From a virus: a stretch of DNA of 24,032 bases. A model generated the notes under the pieces. The model was not told the DNA's origin and did not search any database. It saw nothing but the letters and a program-made list of their open reading frames with translations. A program made the translations under genes and the position numbers. The stretch is taken from the IMG/VR virus record IMGVR_UViG_3300045999_003624, positions 1 to 24,032 of that record; one strand, 5' to 3'. This document shows positions 6,369 to 13,779 of the stretch, one piece after another. Position 1 is the stretch's first letter, and the number at the start of each line of letters is the position of its first letter.

Positions 6369-8080
6369 TTTACCATCCTCGAAAAATTGTTTACCTTCTC
6401 AAACCGAATCACATTCCTAAACTTGTCTTGAAGAATGTCACCCTTGTGCGATATGACAAACAGATTCGTACTCTCTAGCAAGTTCAGAATTTTCATCAAG
6501 TCTTCTGTGCCGTTTGTGTCTAGACTTGAGTCAAACACCTCATCCAGAATCAGCAGATTGGTGTTTGATGAGTTCTTCAGTTTAGCGACTGCTCTCCATG
6601 TCAACATCAGTGCCATATCAATTCGTTGCTTCTCACCCTCAGAGAATGAGCCATAAGAAAAGTCATCGCGATGTCTTGACTTGATAGTCTCTTTGAATGA
6701 TTCATCCAACGTGAAGTTCACAAAGAAGTCCATCGCAGAAAGGTACTTGTTCACAAACTTGTTGATCACAGGTATGTATTGTCTAATGATCTTTGTCTTG
6801 ATGCCAGTGTCTTTCAGTAGATTCGTCGCAACATCAAGGTAGTGTTTCTCACTTGTCAATGTCTGCTCTGACATTGCAGCAGAAGTCATTTCATGTTGCA
6901 AGTCTCCTATTCGTGTCTTGATCTCTTTGATGTCCTCTTGTGGCTTTTCCATTTCATCAAGTTCTTCTTTCAATGAACCAATGTACTTGTAAGATGCAGT
7001 CAAGTTTCTAGAAAGAGTTGCGCATTCCTTAGACTTCTCATCCATCTGTCTCAGTAGCTTATTGATCTCTTCCAGTCTATCAACTTCTTGATTGTACTTT
7101 CTGTTCAAGTCTTGAATTGCACTCTCAACATCTTTCAACTTGCCCTCTCGCTCATCAATCAGAACTTTCTTGTGTTCATGTGGAATGCCTTGCTTGCAAA
7201 CTGGGCACTCTTCAGTCTCAGTGTACAATGATATGTCAGCAGCAACCTTTTTTAGCGTCTTGTTCAGATTGGATTCAATGTTGTCATATCGCTGAAGTTT
7301 GGATTGAATGGAACTTTGATCCTTTGTCTTGTCTCTCAGGTCATCGATCTCGGCACTCAACGTTTCAATCTGCTTTTCATATGCAGCAATCGTAGTGCTT
7401 TCTTTGTCAAGAACATCACGCTTCTGTTGGATTCTGTCTTTGTTGCCCTTGACAAGAGTTGCAGCATGCTCAACTAGAATATCATGCTTATCTTTAGCAG
7501 ACTCATGCTTTCTTTTGACATCTGCAATGTCGTCCTTCAGTTTTGCGTACTTCTCTTTCAGAACACCATTCATCCTAGAGAAAATCTGGATGTCTAGCAA
7601 GTCTTCAATGATCATGCGTCTGTCGTTAGCAGTCAACTGCATGAACGGAGTGAACGATGCAGAACCAAGGATCACGATCTGTGTGAATGACTTGAAGTTC
7701 AGTTTCAGAATGAACTTTTCTAGATGCTCTTGATAGTCTCTATTCGCGGCTGACTGAGATATAAGAGTTCCGTTGCAGTATATTTCAAAGATGTTGGGTT
7801 TCATTCCTCGAACAACGCGGTAAGACTTGTTGCCAGTGTCAAACTCAACCTCAACCACACAGTCCTTTTGATTTATTGAATTCAAAAGTTGTGGTTTATT
7901 CACATTCCGGAATGGTTTACCAAACAGACCAAAGCAGATTGCGTCAAGCATAGTTGACTTGCCAGAACCATTTGATCCAACAACAAGTGTAGCAGACTCT
8001 TCAGCAAGTTGCATCTCTGTGAAGATGTTTCCTGTTGACAAGAAATTCTTCCATCGGACATTTCTAAAAACAACATTCAT
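6365..8080 (-). CDS. 46: gp46 recombination nuclease ATPase subunit (Rad50/SbcC-like)
   Basis: 571 aa, close to T4 gp46 (about 560). With gp47 it forms the Mre11-Rad50-type complex that resects DNA ends for recombination-dependent replication. Walker A is GSNGSGKST (35-43). A long coiled coil spans about residues 170-430 and carries a zinc hook CPVC (292-295), used for dimerisation. The ABC signature region reads SFSEGEKQRIDMALML, and Walker B/D-loop is LILDEVFDSSLD (510-521), followed by the switch histidine in VISHKGD. The ATG overlaps the gp47 stop by four bases, matching the 1:1 complex. The frame is intact. Confidence 0.97.
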   Translation of the reverse strand: MNVVFRNVRWKNFLSTGNIFTEMQLAEESATLVVGSNGSGKSTMLDAICFGLFGKPFRNVNKPQLLNSINQKDCVVEVEFDTGNKSYRVVRGMKPNIFEIYCNGTLISQSAANRDYQEHLEKFILKLNFKSFTQIVILGSASFTPFMQLTANDRRMIIEDLLDIQIFSRMNGVLKEKYAKLKDDIADVKRKHESAKDKHDILVEHAATLVKGNKDRIQQKRDVLDKESTTIAAYEKQIETLSAEIDDLRDKTKDQSSIQSKLQRYDNIESNLNKTLKKVAADISLYTETEECPVCKQGIPHEHKKVLIDEREGKLKDVESAIQDLNRKYNQEVDRLEEINKLLRQMDEKSKECATLSRNLTASYKYIGSLKEELDEMEKPQEDIKEIKTRIGDLQHEMTSAAMSEQTLTSEKHYLDVATNLLKDTGIKTKIIRQYIPVINKFVNKYLSAMDFFVNFTLDESFKETIKSRHRDDFSYGSFSEGEKQRIDMALMLTWRAVAKLKNSSNTNLLILDEVFDSSLDTNGTEDLMKILNLLESTNLFVISHKGDILQDKFRNVIRFEKVNNFSRMVK

Positions 8081-9144
8081 TCAATGTTCTCCGACGACAA
8101 TGCTTCCATGTACAGTTCATGCATAATAGCTTTTAGTCTGGGCGATTCCACTTGGAGTGTTTGTTGATCTATGAAATTATAAAGTGATGTCAGTGTGTCT
8201 TCAGCTTGATTCACATCCGTATCTTCGCCGGATGTGTTCAACTCAGTGAAGTCTTCGACAATCATCACATCAATGGGCGACACTTTGAAAATCTCATCTA
8301 GCATCTTGTCAAACACATACGGATTTTGTTTGTTCATGACAACGATCTTCACATACTTATCTTTTAGTCTGCTGTAGTCTGTACCAAGAACATCTTGAAG
8401 ATCAAACTTAGAGTCATCATAGAATACCTTGTAGAACATACGTAATGTGTTCTCTACAAACTCAACTTGATGTGTAGATGTATCTAGGACGTAGAATCCT
8501 TTGGTGTCTTTGTAGTCACTCCATACCAACTCATATGGAGTGCCAGTGTACGTCACATTTCCTTTTGTTGATCGTGTGTGATAGTGCCCACTGTATACGT
8601 GATCATATCTGTCAAGAAACTTCGCTTCAATGCCATCATGACTCTCAACACCCTTCATCAGAGGGAAGCCAACAAGTTCAAAATGACCAACGCAAACTGG
8701 AGAGACTGAACTTTCTACGAATGCTGCAATCTCATCTTCGTTCTCGTTGCACATCCAAGGAACAAGATCAATTGATAGCCCAGGAAACCTCAGTGTCGTC
8801 GGTTTGTCATGGATGAAGATGTTATCATACTCTTGAAGAAGAAGATCAGGAGAGTTGACGGAAAGACTGTGCTTCCAGAAGATGTCATGATTGCCAACGA
8901 GAGCATAGAAGTTGATCTTCCTTTCAGCAAGACGATCAAAGAAATATCTCTTTGACTCAGCGAGTGTGTAGAAGTTTACATACTTTCGCCGATCAAAGAG
9001 GTCACCTAGTTGGATGACTGTCGTTATCGCATGTTCATCCAAATAGGAAAAGAAAAAGTCATAGAACTTCTCAAAGTATTCATGGAAGTGTTTAGAGTCG
9101 TTTCTCGCGCCTAGGTGTGTATCCCCGAGAAGGCAAATTTTCAT
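8077..9144 (-). CDS. 47: gp47 recombination nuclease subunit (Mre11/SbcD-like)
   Basis: 355 aa, near T4 gp47 (339). It is the phosphoesterase/nuclease partner of gp46. Metallophosphatase motifs are GDTHLG (7-12), GDLFDRR (47-53), GNHD (84-87), CVGHFEL and GHYHTRS, together supplying the two-metal site. The last 100 residues are an acidic cap/partner-binding region (DVMIVEDFTELNTSGED). The start at 9144 is fixed by homology (MKICLLGDTH) and an AAGGA ten bases upstream. It overlaps the previous small gene by 53 bases, so translation is probably coupled. gp46 follows with an ATGA overlap. Confidence 0.97.
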   Translation of the reverse strand: MKICLLGDTHLGARNDSKHFHEYFEKFYDFFFSYLDEHAITTVIQLGDLFDRRKYVNFYTLAESKRYFFDRLAERKINFYALVGNHDIFWKHSLSVNSPDLLLQEYDNIFIHDKPTTLRFPGLSIDLVPWMCNENEDEIAAFVESSVSPVCVGHFELVGFPLMKGVESHDGIEAKFLDRYDHVYSGHYHTRSTKGNVTYTGTPYELVWSDYKDTKGFYVLDTSTHQVEFVENTLRMFYKVFYDDSKFDLQDVLGTDYSRLKDKYVKIVVMNKQNPYVFDKMLDEIFKVSPIDVMIVEDFTELNTSGEDTDVNQAEDTLTSLYNFIDQQTLQVESPRLKAIMHELYMEALSSENIE

Positions 9145-9295
9145 ATCTCATCTTTCCTTTAGTCAAAGTTTCATTGATTATATCACGGATTGTGCTAAGA
9201 TGCAACATCGCATCATCCTTGAGATTGGGATGTGACTTCTTGTTGTGGACGATCTTCATCCAATGTTCAATTTGTGCTGGCAATGGCGTCTGCAT
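9092..9295 (-). CDS. Small conserved protein between gp55 and gp47, 67 aa
   Basis: The product begins MQTPLPAQIEHWMKIVHN and has a helical middle (DDAMLHLSTIRDIINETL) and a basic tail. I recall similar small proteins with an IxHW-I-V pattern in the same position in cyanophage genomes, but no function is known. GGAGG lies six bases before the chosen ATG at 9295; an adjacent ATG at 9298 is possible. The gene is nested: its start lies inside the last 29 bases of gene 55 and its end inside the first 53 bases of gene 47, each in another frame. The strong ribosome site and the position argue that it is real. Confidence 0.7.
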   Translation of the reverse strand: MQTPLPAQIEHWMKIVHNKKSHPNLKDDAMLHLSTIRDIINETLTKGKMRYENLPSRGYTPRREKRL

Positions 9296-9857
9296 CATCT
9301 TCCTCCATAAACTTAGTGATACCAGTTTTTTTCTTTCTTGCAATTGTTTTCTTCCGCTTTGTCTCCTCAAAAGACTGAATGAAATCGCGAATGAACTCTT
9401 CTGCGTAAGAATCGTGCATAGAACCATTGAGTTGTGATCCAATCATATCTTCACCCTCACCAGTGTTCTCAATGATTGCATTGATGACTTCGTTTTCCAT
9501 GCTCTTATACTTCACATACATGTGCTTCTTTTCCTTTTGAATGCGGCGCAAAAAGGCAAAGTAGATGATCTGTGTGAAATACGCAAATGGATTTTTAGAC
9601 TTCTCAGGATCAAAGTTGTCTATGTAAAGAAGACAGTTCTCCACTCCATCGGAAATCATGTCTTCTCGGAATGTGTATCGTGCGAAGTTTGGTCTGCGTG
9701 ATAGATGAGTGGCAATCTTGAAGAGACAGGTTCCTATGTAATTTGGCACTCTTGGGCGCTCAAGTTTGTTTTGCTGCGCATCATACACTGCATTCCTATA
9801 TTCCGTCATCTCCTTTAGGAAGACTTCGTTATCAACATAATGATTAGATTTTGTCAT
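9267..9857 (-). CDS. 55: gp55 late-transcription sigma factor
   Basis: 196 aa, near T4 gp55 (185). This minimal sigma factor directs host RNA polymerase, with the sliding clamp, to late promoters of the form TATAAATA. The sigma region-2-like core is visible: ISDGVENCLLYIDNFDPEKS then NPFAYFTQIIYFAFLRRIQKEKK (about residues 68-112). The tail is rich in Lys then acidic residues (KRKKTIARKKK, FMEEDDADA). A clear AAGGA lies seven bases before the ATG at 9857. Its predicted target motif is found before genes 67, 22 and 23 in this same window, which supports the assignment. The co-activator gp33 and clamp gp45 are not in the window. Confidence 0.95.
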   Translation of the reverse strand: MTKSNHYVDNEVFLKEMTEYRNAVYDAQQNKLERPRVPNYIGTCLFKIATHLSRRPNFARYTFREDMISDGVENCLLYIDNFDPEKSKNPFAYFTQIIYFAFLRRIQKEKKHMYVKYKSMENEVINAIIENTGEGEDMIGSQLNGSMHDSYAEEFIRDFIQSFEETKRKKTIARKKKTGITKFMEEDDADAIASTN

Positions 9858-9942
9858 AATATTCCTTATTTTTCATTGACTTTCACTTGACAACCTGTTA
9901 CATTCACTGTGTACCCTCTGCAAAGGGTTAGAGTAAGTATAC
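9858..9942. other. 85-base gap between the beta-barrel-like gene and gene 55
   Basis: It holds a short hairpin on the minus strand (ACCCT-TTGCAG-AGGGT, without T run) and half of a 12-bp palindrome TAAGTATACTTA (9934-9945). No convincing promoter is seen for gene 55, so it is probably transcribed from the uvsY promoter or an unrecognised middle promoter. Confidence 0.45.
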
Positions 9943-10338
9943 TTAATGTAGTTTACTTCTTTTAGCTTGCATGATGAGATCACTGACCTCATCCTGAATA
10001 GTCTGCAAGTCATTTTCTGTTGAAGATTCCTCTTCGCTGGTGTCTGCATCGCTTACAACAACCTCAGTGTAGGCTGCCACCATCTCATCTTTTGGTTTAG
10101 CACATGCCACAATTGTGTTCTTGAACACACGAACTGGATAATTAAAGTCAATAGCCATGTCCCAACGGATGATAGTCAGATTCATTGATGCTCCATTATA
10201 AACCATAAGCAGTTTGAATGGATTACTCAATTCAATGTATCCTTGAGTTTCTTTAACAACAGATCCAACAACTGTTTCGCCACTAGAAAGTTTCAGAATC
10301 AAGACTCTTCCGCCATCTACTTCTTCCGTTTGAATCAT
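9943..10338 (-). CDS. Hypothetical protein with an Sm-like/beta-barrel N-terminus, 131 aa
   Basis: Residues 10-60 (RVLILKLSSGETVVGSVV, YIELSNPFKLLMVY) alternate short beta strands in a way resembling small Sm/Hfq-type barrels. A conserved-looking block IIRWDMAIDFNYPVRVFKNTIVACAKP (55-82) follows, then an acidic Ser/Glu linker (SDADTSEEESSTEND) and a short helical tail. I recall equivalents in the uvsW-55 interval of marine T4-like phages, all of unknown role. The ATG lies directly after the stop of the uvsW C-terminal part, with AAGGAT three to eight bases before it. RNA or protein binding is only a guess from the fold. A 12-bp palindrome (9934-9945) covers the stop codon. Confidence 0.7.
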   Translation of the reverse strand: MIQTEEVDGGRVLILKLSSGETVVGSVVKETQGYIELSNPFKLLMVYNGASMNLTIIRWDMAIDFNYPVRVFKNTIVACAKPKDEMVAAYTEVVVSDADTSEEESSTENDLQTIQDEVSDLIMQAKRSKLH

Positions 10339-10339
10339 A

Positions 10340-10646
10340 TCATCCTTTTAGTTCAATTGTGTAAATTTTGTACTCAAACTTCTCATCGTTGTATATCTTC
10401 ATGCGTTCCATGAAATGATCAAGTGTGAAGTTCTTCTTGGATTTATATGACATATCATCTGCGATATCAAATAGAGTCGCAACATCTTTATTACTTCCAA
10501 GTCTCAATCCACGCCCAATTGATTGAAGTGTTCTGATCTTACTTTTGCTAGGTGAAGCAAAGATGACATTGTGAAGATTGCGAATATTTATTCCAGTGGA
10601 AAAACGTGCCGTATGAAGCAATTATAATTGCGCCACACGCCTCCTT
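10340..10646 (-). pseudogene. uvsW: C-terminal exon of uvsW, separated by an insertion and frameshifted
   Basis: The start of this piece reads KEACGAIIIASYGTF in one frame. The rest, STGINIRNLHNVIFASPSKS and IRTLQSIGRGLR (helicase motifs V and VI), is in the next frame. The shift falls in a run of five T at 10600-10604, where four would keep the frame. T4 UvsW reads VASYGVFSTGI here, so the expected product is clear. In the motif V/VI frame a TAA precedes everything except a TTG at 10621, so no credible start exists without a frame change. With one T fewer, an ATG at 10667 would open a 109-aa product to 10340. The end (KFEYKIYTIELKG) matches the natural UvsW C-terminus. Confidence 0.85.
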
Positions 10647-11528
10647 TTCAATTTTAGTTGGTTTCATTTTTTAGTTTCCTATTTCTCTTTCTACATTGCA
10701 ACATATAGTCTCTCCACACAGGATCTTTCCATTTCTCTTTTAGATATAGACTATTACTTCCGTGATTTCTATGTTTCATTTTATTTCTAAAATCATTTTC
10801 TTTCCATTTATCTTTCAGTTTTTTTGAGATTTCATCTTTTTTCTCATAGTTGATATTTTTCATCTTTTCAGAAAATTCACTCAACTCATCTTGAGTTTTG
10901 TTTTTCCACATTTCCAATGTGTTTTTTCTTAATCTCTCAATTTCTAGTGGATTTTCAGAATAGTATCTCTTCATATTGTCAGATTTTATTTTTTTTCTCT
11001 CTTCTGTCCAATACTCAAGCATTTTAATAGATTTTAGTTTTTTTATCAATTCATTGTTTTCTGGAGAAATTTCTCCACTTCCATTTTGTAGATTCAAAAA
11101 GTCATCTCTACGTGATGCGTCTAATCTTCTTAAAACTCTAGATTCCCATTTGATAGCATCACAAGAATTACTAAATCTTTTTCTGATTTGTATTATATCC
11201 GGATCACCTATAATTTTTCTCATCTGCTTTACTAGTTTTGATGATGTGAAATATGTTTTCCACAAATCATTGTCTGTGCATCCTTCTTTATATCTAACGC
11301 CATAATACCACAATTTGTGATTTGACCAACCAATAAGATACGTATATGAATTCATGTTGACTCCTGTTGTCTAATATTTTTATTTAGTATCCAACAGTCA
11401 TCAATATCATCATTTTCTGTAATATATTTTGCTTTTTTTGTTGTCCCATCGGTTAATAATACTAATTCATTCTCTTTACATGAGATTCTTGTGTCGCCAA
11501 AATTCAAAACTACGTTATCAACTATTTC
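10647..11528 (-). mobile_element. Homing-endonuclease insertion splitting uvsW
   Basis: About 880 bp separates the two UvsW parts. By homology the left junction follows RRITE or RRITEE (about 11528), and the right junction precedes KEACGAIII (about 10646). The segment is far richer in A+T than the flanks (one 60-base line has about 22% GC). It encodes a 57-residue extension read through from uvsW, then a GIY-YIG endonuclease. Only about 10 bases lie between the endonuclease stop and the second exon. A group I intron normally needs its P7-P9 core there, so a self-splicing intron is not supported. Confidence 0.75.
10654..11355 (-). CDS. GIY-YIG homing endonuclease inside uvsW
   Basis: 233 aa. 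The nuclease domain is at the N-terminus: YLIGW (6-10), then YYGVRY (17-22) with Arg21, LWKTYFTSSK (31-40), and the metal-binding Glu71 in IKWESRVLRR. The W/Y-F-T-S-S block is typical of T4-like phage GIY-YIG endonucleases. The remainder (100-233) is very rich in Lys, Glu and Asn with repeated W-K and Y-x-E elements, probably a modular DNA-contacting region. The ATG overlaps the TGA of the extended uvsW frame and has AGGAG five bases upstream, so it is translated by coupling to uvsW. It is expected to cut uvsW alleles lacking the insert. Confidence 0.88.
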   Translation of the reverse strand: MNSYTYLIGWSNHKLWYYGVRYKEGCTDNDLWKTYFTSSKLVKQMRKIIGDPDIIQIRKRFSNSCDAIKWESRVLRRLDASRRDDFLNLQNGSGEISPENNELIKKLKSIKMLEYWTEERKKIKSDNMKRYYSENPLEIERLRKNTLEMWKNKTQDELSEFSEKMKNINYEKKDEISKKLKDKWKENDFRNKMKHRNHGSNSLYLKEKWKDPVWRDYMLQCRKRNRKLKNETN

Positions 11529-12683
11529 TTCCGTGATGCGTCTGACTTCTTCACGTTCTTCGCCATCTACTCCACCATGCACAAAAAACAATCGTCTGTC
11601 TTCTATAGACTCATCAATCATCTTGTGTAGAACTTTACCATGCTTCTCAACGAGTTGATAGAGAACAAGTGTGTTCCCTTTTAGACTGACTGCAAGATTT
11701 CTGATGAACTTGTTTCGTGCAACGGAAGATACAAGGTAGTCAATCTCTTCTTGATACTTATTGTTCTTGTTTTCAGCGCAGATTGCAGCATCGTGCTTTA
11801 GAACAAGTGCTTTGATTCTGAACTTAGCAAGACTGCCTGCATCAATGAGTTCTTTTGTTGTCGTGATTTGCTTGACTCTACCGAATAGACCTTCAAGAAC
11901 TAGTTTGTGTGTTTGTGTTCCATCTAGTGTGCCAGTGAGACCATATCTATATGCGCAATTTGTCATTTTTGACAATATAGATGTTAGTGACTGCGCTTTG
12001 AACAAGTGTGCTTCGTCACCAATGACAATATCAAACTGAGAAAACCATTCCTTCGGTTGTTTGTAAATGGACTGCCAAGTTGATATGATAACTTGCTTAT
12101 TAGTAGTCTTCGTTGCTCCTGCAACGATTTTGTGTACATTTTCGTTGCTATCCCACCCATAGTCTTCGAAGTCTTTTGACAATTGAGACACTAGAGAGAT
12201 CGTCGGTACAATGATGAGTGTCTTACAGTTCAAATACCTCGCGATGAGATAGATGATGAGTGACTTGCCAGATGCAGTTGGTGACAACAGAAGACCTCTA
12301 CGCTTTCTGATTGCATAGACAAACGCTTTCATCTGATAGTCTCTTGGCATGAATGGTATGCCCAATGTATCAATGAATGTCATTGCTTCGTCATCAGAGA
12401 ACTCTTCATCTGCGTCTACACTACTATCGTTCTCACATGTGTATTCACGTTCTTTGCAAAAACTCTCTACATATGGAGCAAGCCCAGAATAGATTGTGTG
12501 GTTTGAACGATTGAATAATCTTATGCGACCATCCCAGGTCTTATTGCGAAAAGATGGATGAAATTTATAATTTGGAACAAAAAATGTAAAGTATTCACTT
12601 AGTTCCATTGCAATGCCTTTGTCGCACTGGACTCTTATGTGTACTTCATCTATCTTTGAGATTGTGATGTCAGTTGACGCCAT
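11352..12683 (-). CDS. uvsW: UvsW DNA/RNA helicase, N-terminal part with a 57-aa foreign extension
   Basis: 443 aa from the ATG at 12683 (MASTDITISK), chosen because T4 UvsW homology begins there; an ATG at 12710 would add nine residues and also lacks a clear ribosome site. UvsW unwinds branched DNA and R-loops and shuts down origin-dependent replication. Residues 1-110 are the DNA-binding domain (KTWDGRIRLF). RecA domain 1 has SPTASGKS (134-141), DEAH (223-226) and LTGTLDG (249-255). Domain 2 starts at about 285 and reaches LFFVHGGVDGEEREEVRRITEE (365-386), then stops short of motif V. Residues 387-443 are unrelated to UvsW. The missing arginine-finger motif VI is needed for ATP hydrolysis in this superfamily, so this piece alone should be inactive. 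It overlaps uvsY by 14 bases. Confidence 0.93.
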   Translation of the reverse strand: MASTDITISKIDEVHIRVQCDKGIAMELSEYFTFFVPNYKFHPSFRNKTWDGRIRLFNRSNHTIYSGLAPYVESFCKEREYTCENDSSVDADEEFSDDEAMTFIDTLGIPFMPRDYQMKAFVYAIRKRRGLLLSPTASGKSLIIYLIARYLNCKTLIIVPTISLVSQLSKDFEDYGWDSNENVHKIVAGATKTTNKQVIISTWQSIYKQPKEWFSQFDIVIGDEAHLFKAQSLTSILSKMTNCAYRYGLTGTLDGTQTHKLVLEGLFGRVKQITTTKELIDAGSLAKFRIKALVLKHDAAICAENKNNKYQEEIDYLVSSVARNKFIRNLAVSLKGNTLVLYQLVEKHGKVLHKMIDESIEDRRLFFVHGGVDGEEREEVRRITEEIVDNVVLNFGDTRISCKENELVLLTDGTTKKAKYITENDDIDDCWILNKNIRQQEST

Positions 12684-13107
12684 TGGTAAAACGCTGCCAA
12701 TCAATTGCATTTTTTATCTGATAGTTTCTCTGATTGAGATTCTTCAACACTTCTTCTAGAAAATCAATTTTTTCTTTCTGTGCTACGATTCTCATGTTTA
12801 CATCAACGATGTCTGCATCGGAGTCTACATACATGTCAACCTCATTCTTCATGAGTTTCTTGACAAAAGGCTCCCATCCCGCTTCTTCAAGTTCTTCGCG
12901 AGACATTCGCCCATTGTAGTATTCATACTTCTTGAGGAATGTTGCCTTGCTCTTGAATTCATAAGCACGAAGTCTTTGTCTCTCATCAAAGTAAATCTTC
13001 ATGAACTTACTATGGAGTTGAGGAATCTTCAGTGATTCAGCCCCAAGTTCTGTTGAATCTATTCCTGCGTCTTTTCGCCATTCCTCTGATATCTGGTCTA
13101 ATGTCAT
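12670..13107 (-). CDS. uvsY: UvsY recombination mediator
   Basis: 145 aa, near T4 UvsY (137). It loads the UvsX recombinase on gp32-coated single-stranded DNA. Shared features are the N-terminal LDQISEEWRKDAGIDSTEL (compare T4 LQEELKKDVFIDSTKL), the middle block LKKYEYYNGRMSREEL (T4 LDYYSGRG), and a mostly helical layout. The C-terminal segment is mostly helical. Its place directly before uvsW and its size support the call. The ATG follows GAGGA and a sigma70-type promoter at 13140-13168. The uvsX gene is not in the window. Confidence 0.92.
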   Translation of the reverse strand: MTLDQISEEWRKDAGIDSTELGAESLKIPQLHSKFMKIYFDERQRLRAYEFKSKATFLKKYEYYNGRMSREELEEAGWEPFVKKLMKNEVDMYVDSDADIVDVNMRIVAQKEKIDFLEEVLKNLNQRNYQIKNAIDWQRFTNGVN

Positions 13108-13139
13108 TACAAGTCCTCAAGTCAATACATATTGTCATT

Positions 13140-13168
13140 ATAATATCACATAATGATATAAAAGTCAA
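13140..13168 (-). promoter_or_regulatory. sigma70-type promoter for the uvsY operon
   Basis: Minus strand TTGACT (13163-13168), 17-base spacer, TATTAT (13140-13145), 33 bases before the uvsY ATG. Both boxes match five of six positions. The -35 overlaps the stop of the upstream tail-protein gene. No late motif lies here, which fits early/middle expression of recombination genes by host polymerase. Confidence 0.68.
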
Positions 13169-13683
13169 GAATACTTTCTTGCTGAATATGATGTATATGA
13201 GAATGTGCTTGAGATTGTTAGAAAATCTTGTGATTCTGTCGCGCTGAAAGTCAGATCGGACATAGAGACAGGAAAGACATCTTTGAAGTTTATAATGAAG
13301 TTTGGATTGTTTGAGTTTGTCTTTACAATCAATGAAGCATCAGAAGTGACGCTGTTTATTCTTCCTGCTGTATTTGTCAATGTGCCTCTTTTGTCATACG
13401 ATTCTGGATTACCTAAGTTAGTCATCCAATTGTAGAGTTCAAACCATGCATGAAAATCTTCATCCATAATGACAGTGAGACTCAACTCTCCATAATCAAT
13501 TTGGTTACCAGGCACCTGAACTCTTGTGAATGGAGAAGCAATGCGACTATCAAATAGTGTCAAACTGGGAATATTAACAGACTGCACAAAAAAGGTGAAG
13601 TTTGGTAGTCTCTGAATAGAAAACTCAAACTTATTATTTGAGAGAAAACTCTTGTTGATTGGTTCTTTATAAAATTCTGCCAT
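13165..13683 (-). CDS. Tail-tube-fold protein, probable gp3 tail terminator/completion (or gp19-like tube) protein
   Basis: 172 aa. The visible core is FTFFVQSVNIPSLTL (29-43), then FTRVQVPGNQIDYGELSLTV and MDEDFHAWFELYNWMTNLG (73-91), with NFKDVFPVSMSDLTF near residue 131. A beta-rich start, IPG-type strand, D-x-x-x-x-W/Y-x-x-W helix and late beta strands are common to gp19 tube proteins and gp3-type tail-completion proteins. In marine T4-like phages the gene between 23 and uvsY is gp3, which favours that name, but I cannot separate the two from sequence alone. A GAGG ribosome site and a CATAAATA late promoter precede it. The gp23 terminator is 40 bases upstream, so it is a separate late unit. 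Confidence 0.72.
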   Translation of the reverse strand: MAEFYKEPINKSFLSNNKFEFSIQRLPNFTFFVQSVNIPSLTLFDSRIASPFTRVQVPGNQIDYGELSLTVIMDEDFHAWFELYNWMTNLGNPESYDKRGTLTNTAGRINSVTSDASLIVKTNSNNPNFIINFKDVFPVSMSDLTFSATESQDFLTISSTFSYTSYSARKYS

Positions 13684-13710
13684 GTCATCCTCTTGTCTGA
13701 AATATGCATA

Positions 13711-13718
13711 TATTTATG
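13711..13718 (-). promoter_or_regulatory. Late promoter (CATAAATA) for the tail-tube-fold gene
   Basis: Minus strand CATAAATATATGC, one mismatch to the T4 late -10 TATAAATA, 28 bases before the ATG at 13683. It begins just after the gp23 terminator T-run, so it restarts late transcription. Confidence 0.65.
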
Positions 13719-13722
13719 AGAC

Positions 13723-13751
13723 AAAAAAAAGAGGCTCCGAAGAGCCTCTTT
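13723..13751 (-). terminator. Rho-independent terminator after gene 23
   Basis: On the minus strand a perfect 10-bp stem AAAGAGGCTC / GAGCCTCTTT encloses the stable tetraloop TTCG (UUCG in RNA). A run of T follows from 13730 to 13723. It lies 28 bases after the gene 23 stop. This is the only strong intrinsic terminator I see in the window. Confidence 0.95.
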
Positions 13752-13779
13752 GAATTCCGATCTATGTCGGCTATATTGA

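Noticed and set aside
7329-7733. Plus-strand open frame of 134 codons
   Set aside because: It is antisense to the gp46 coiled coil, with Ser/Leu-rich composition typical of the complement of Lys/Glu/Gln codons.
9871-9905. Plus-strand TTGACT-17-TACATT as an antisense promoter before gene 55
   Set aside because: The -10 matches only four of six positions and no plus-strand gene follows.
10582-10589. AATAAATA as a late promoter within uvsW
   Set aside because: It is a mismatch at the first base, inside a coding region, and not before a late gene.
10647-11528. Self-splicing group I intron in uvsW
   Set aside because: The 5' part reads as protein and only about 10 bases separate the endonuclease stop from the second exon, with no recognisable core. 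It was not claimed, though structure-based search could change this.
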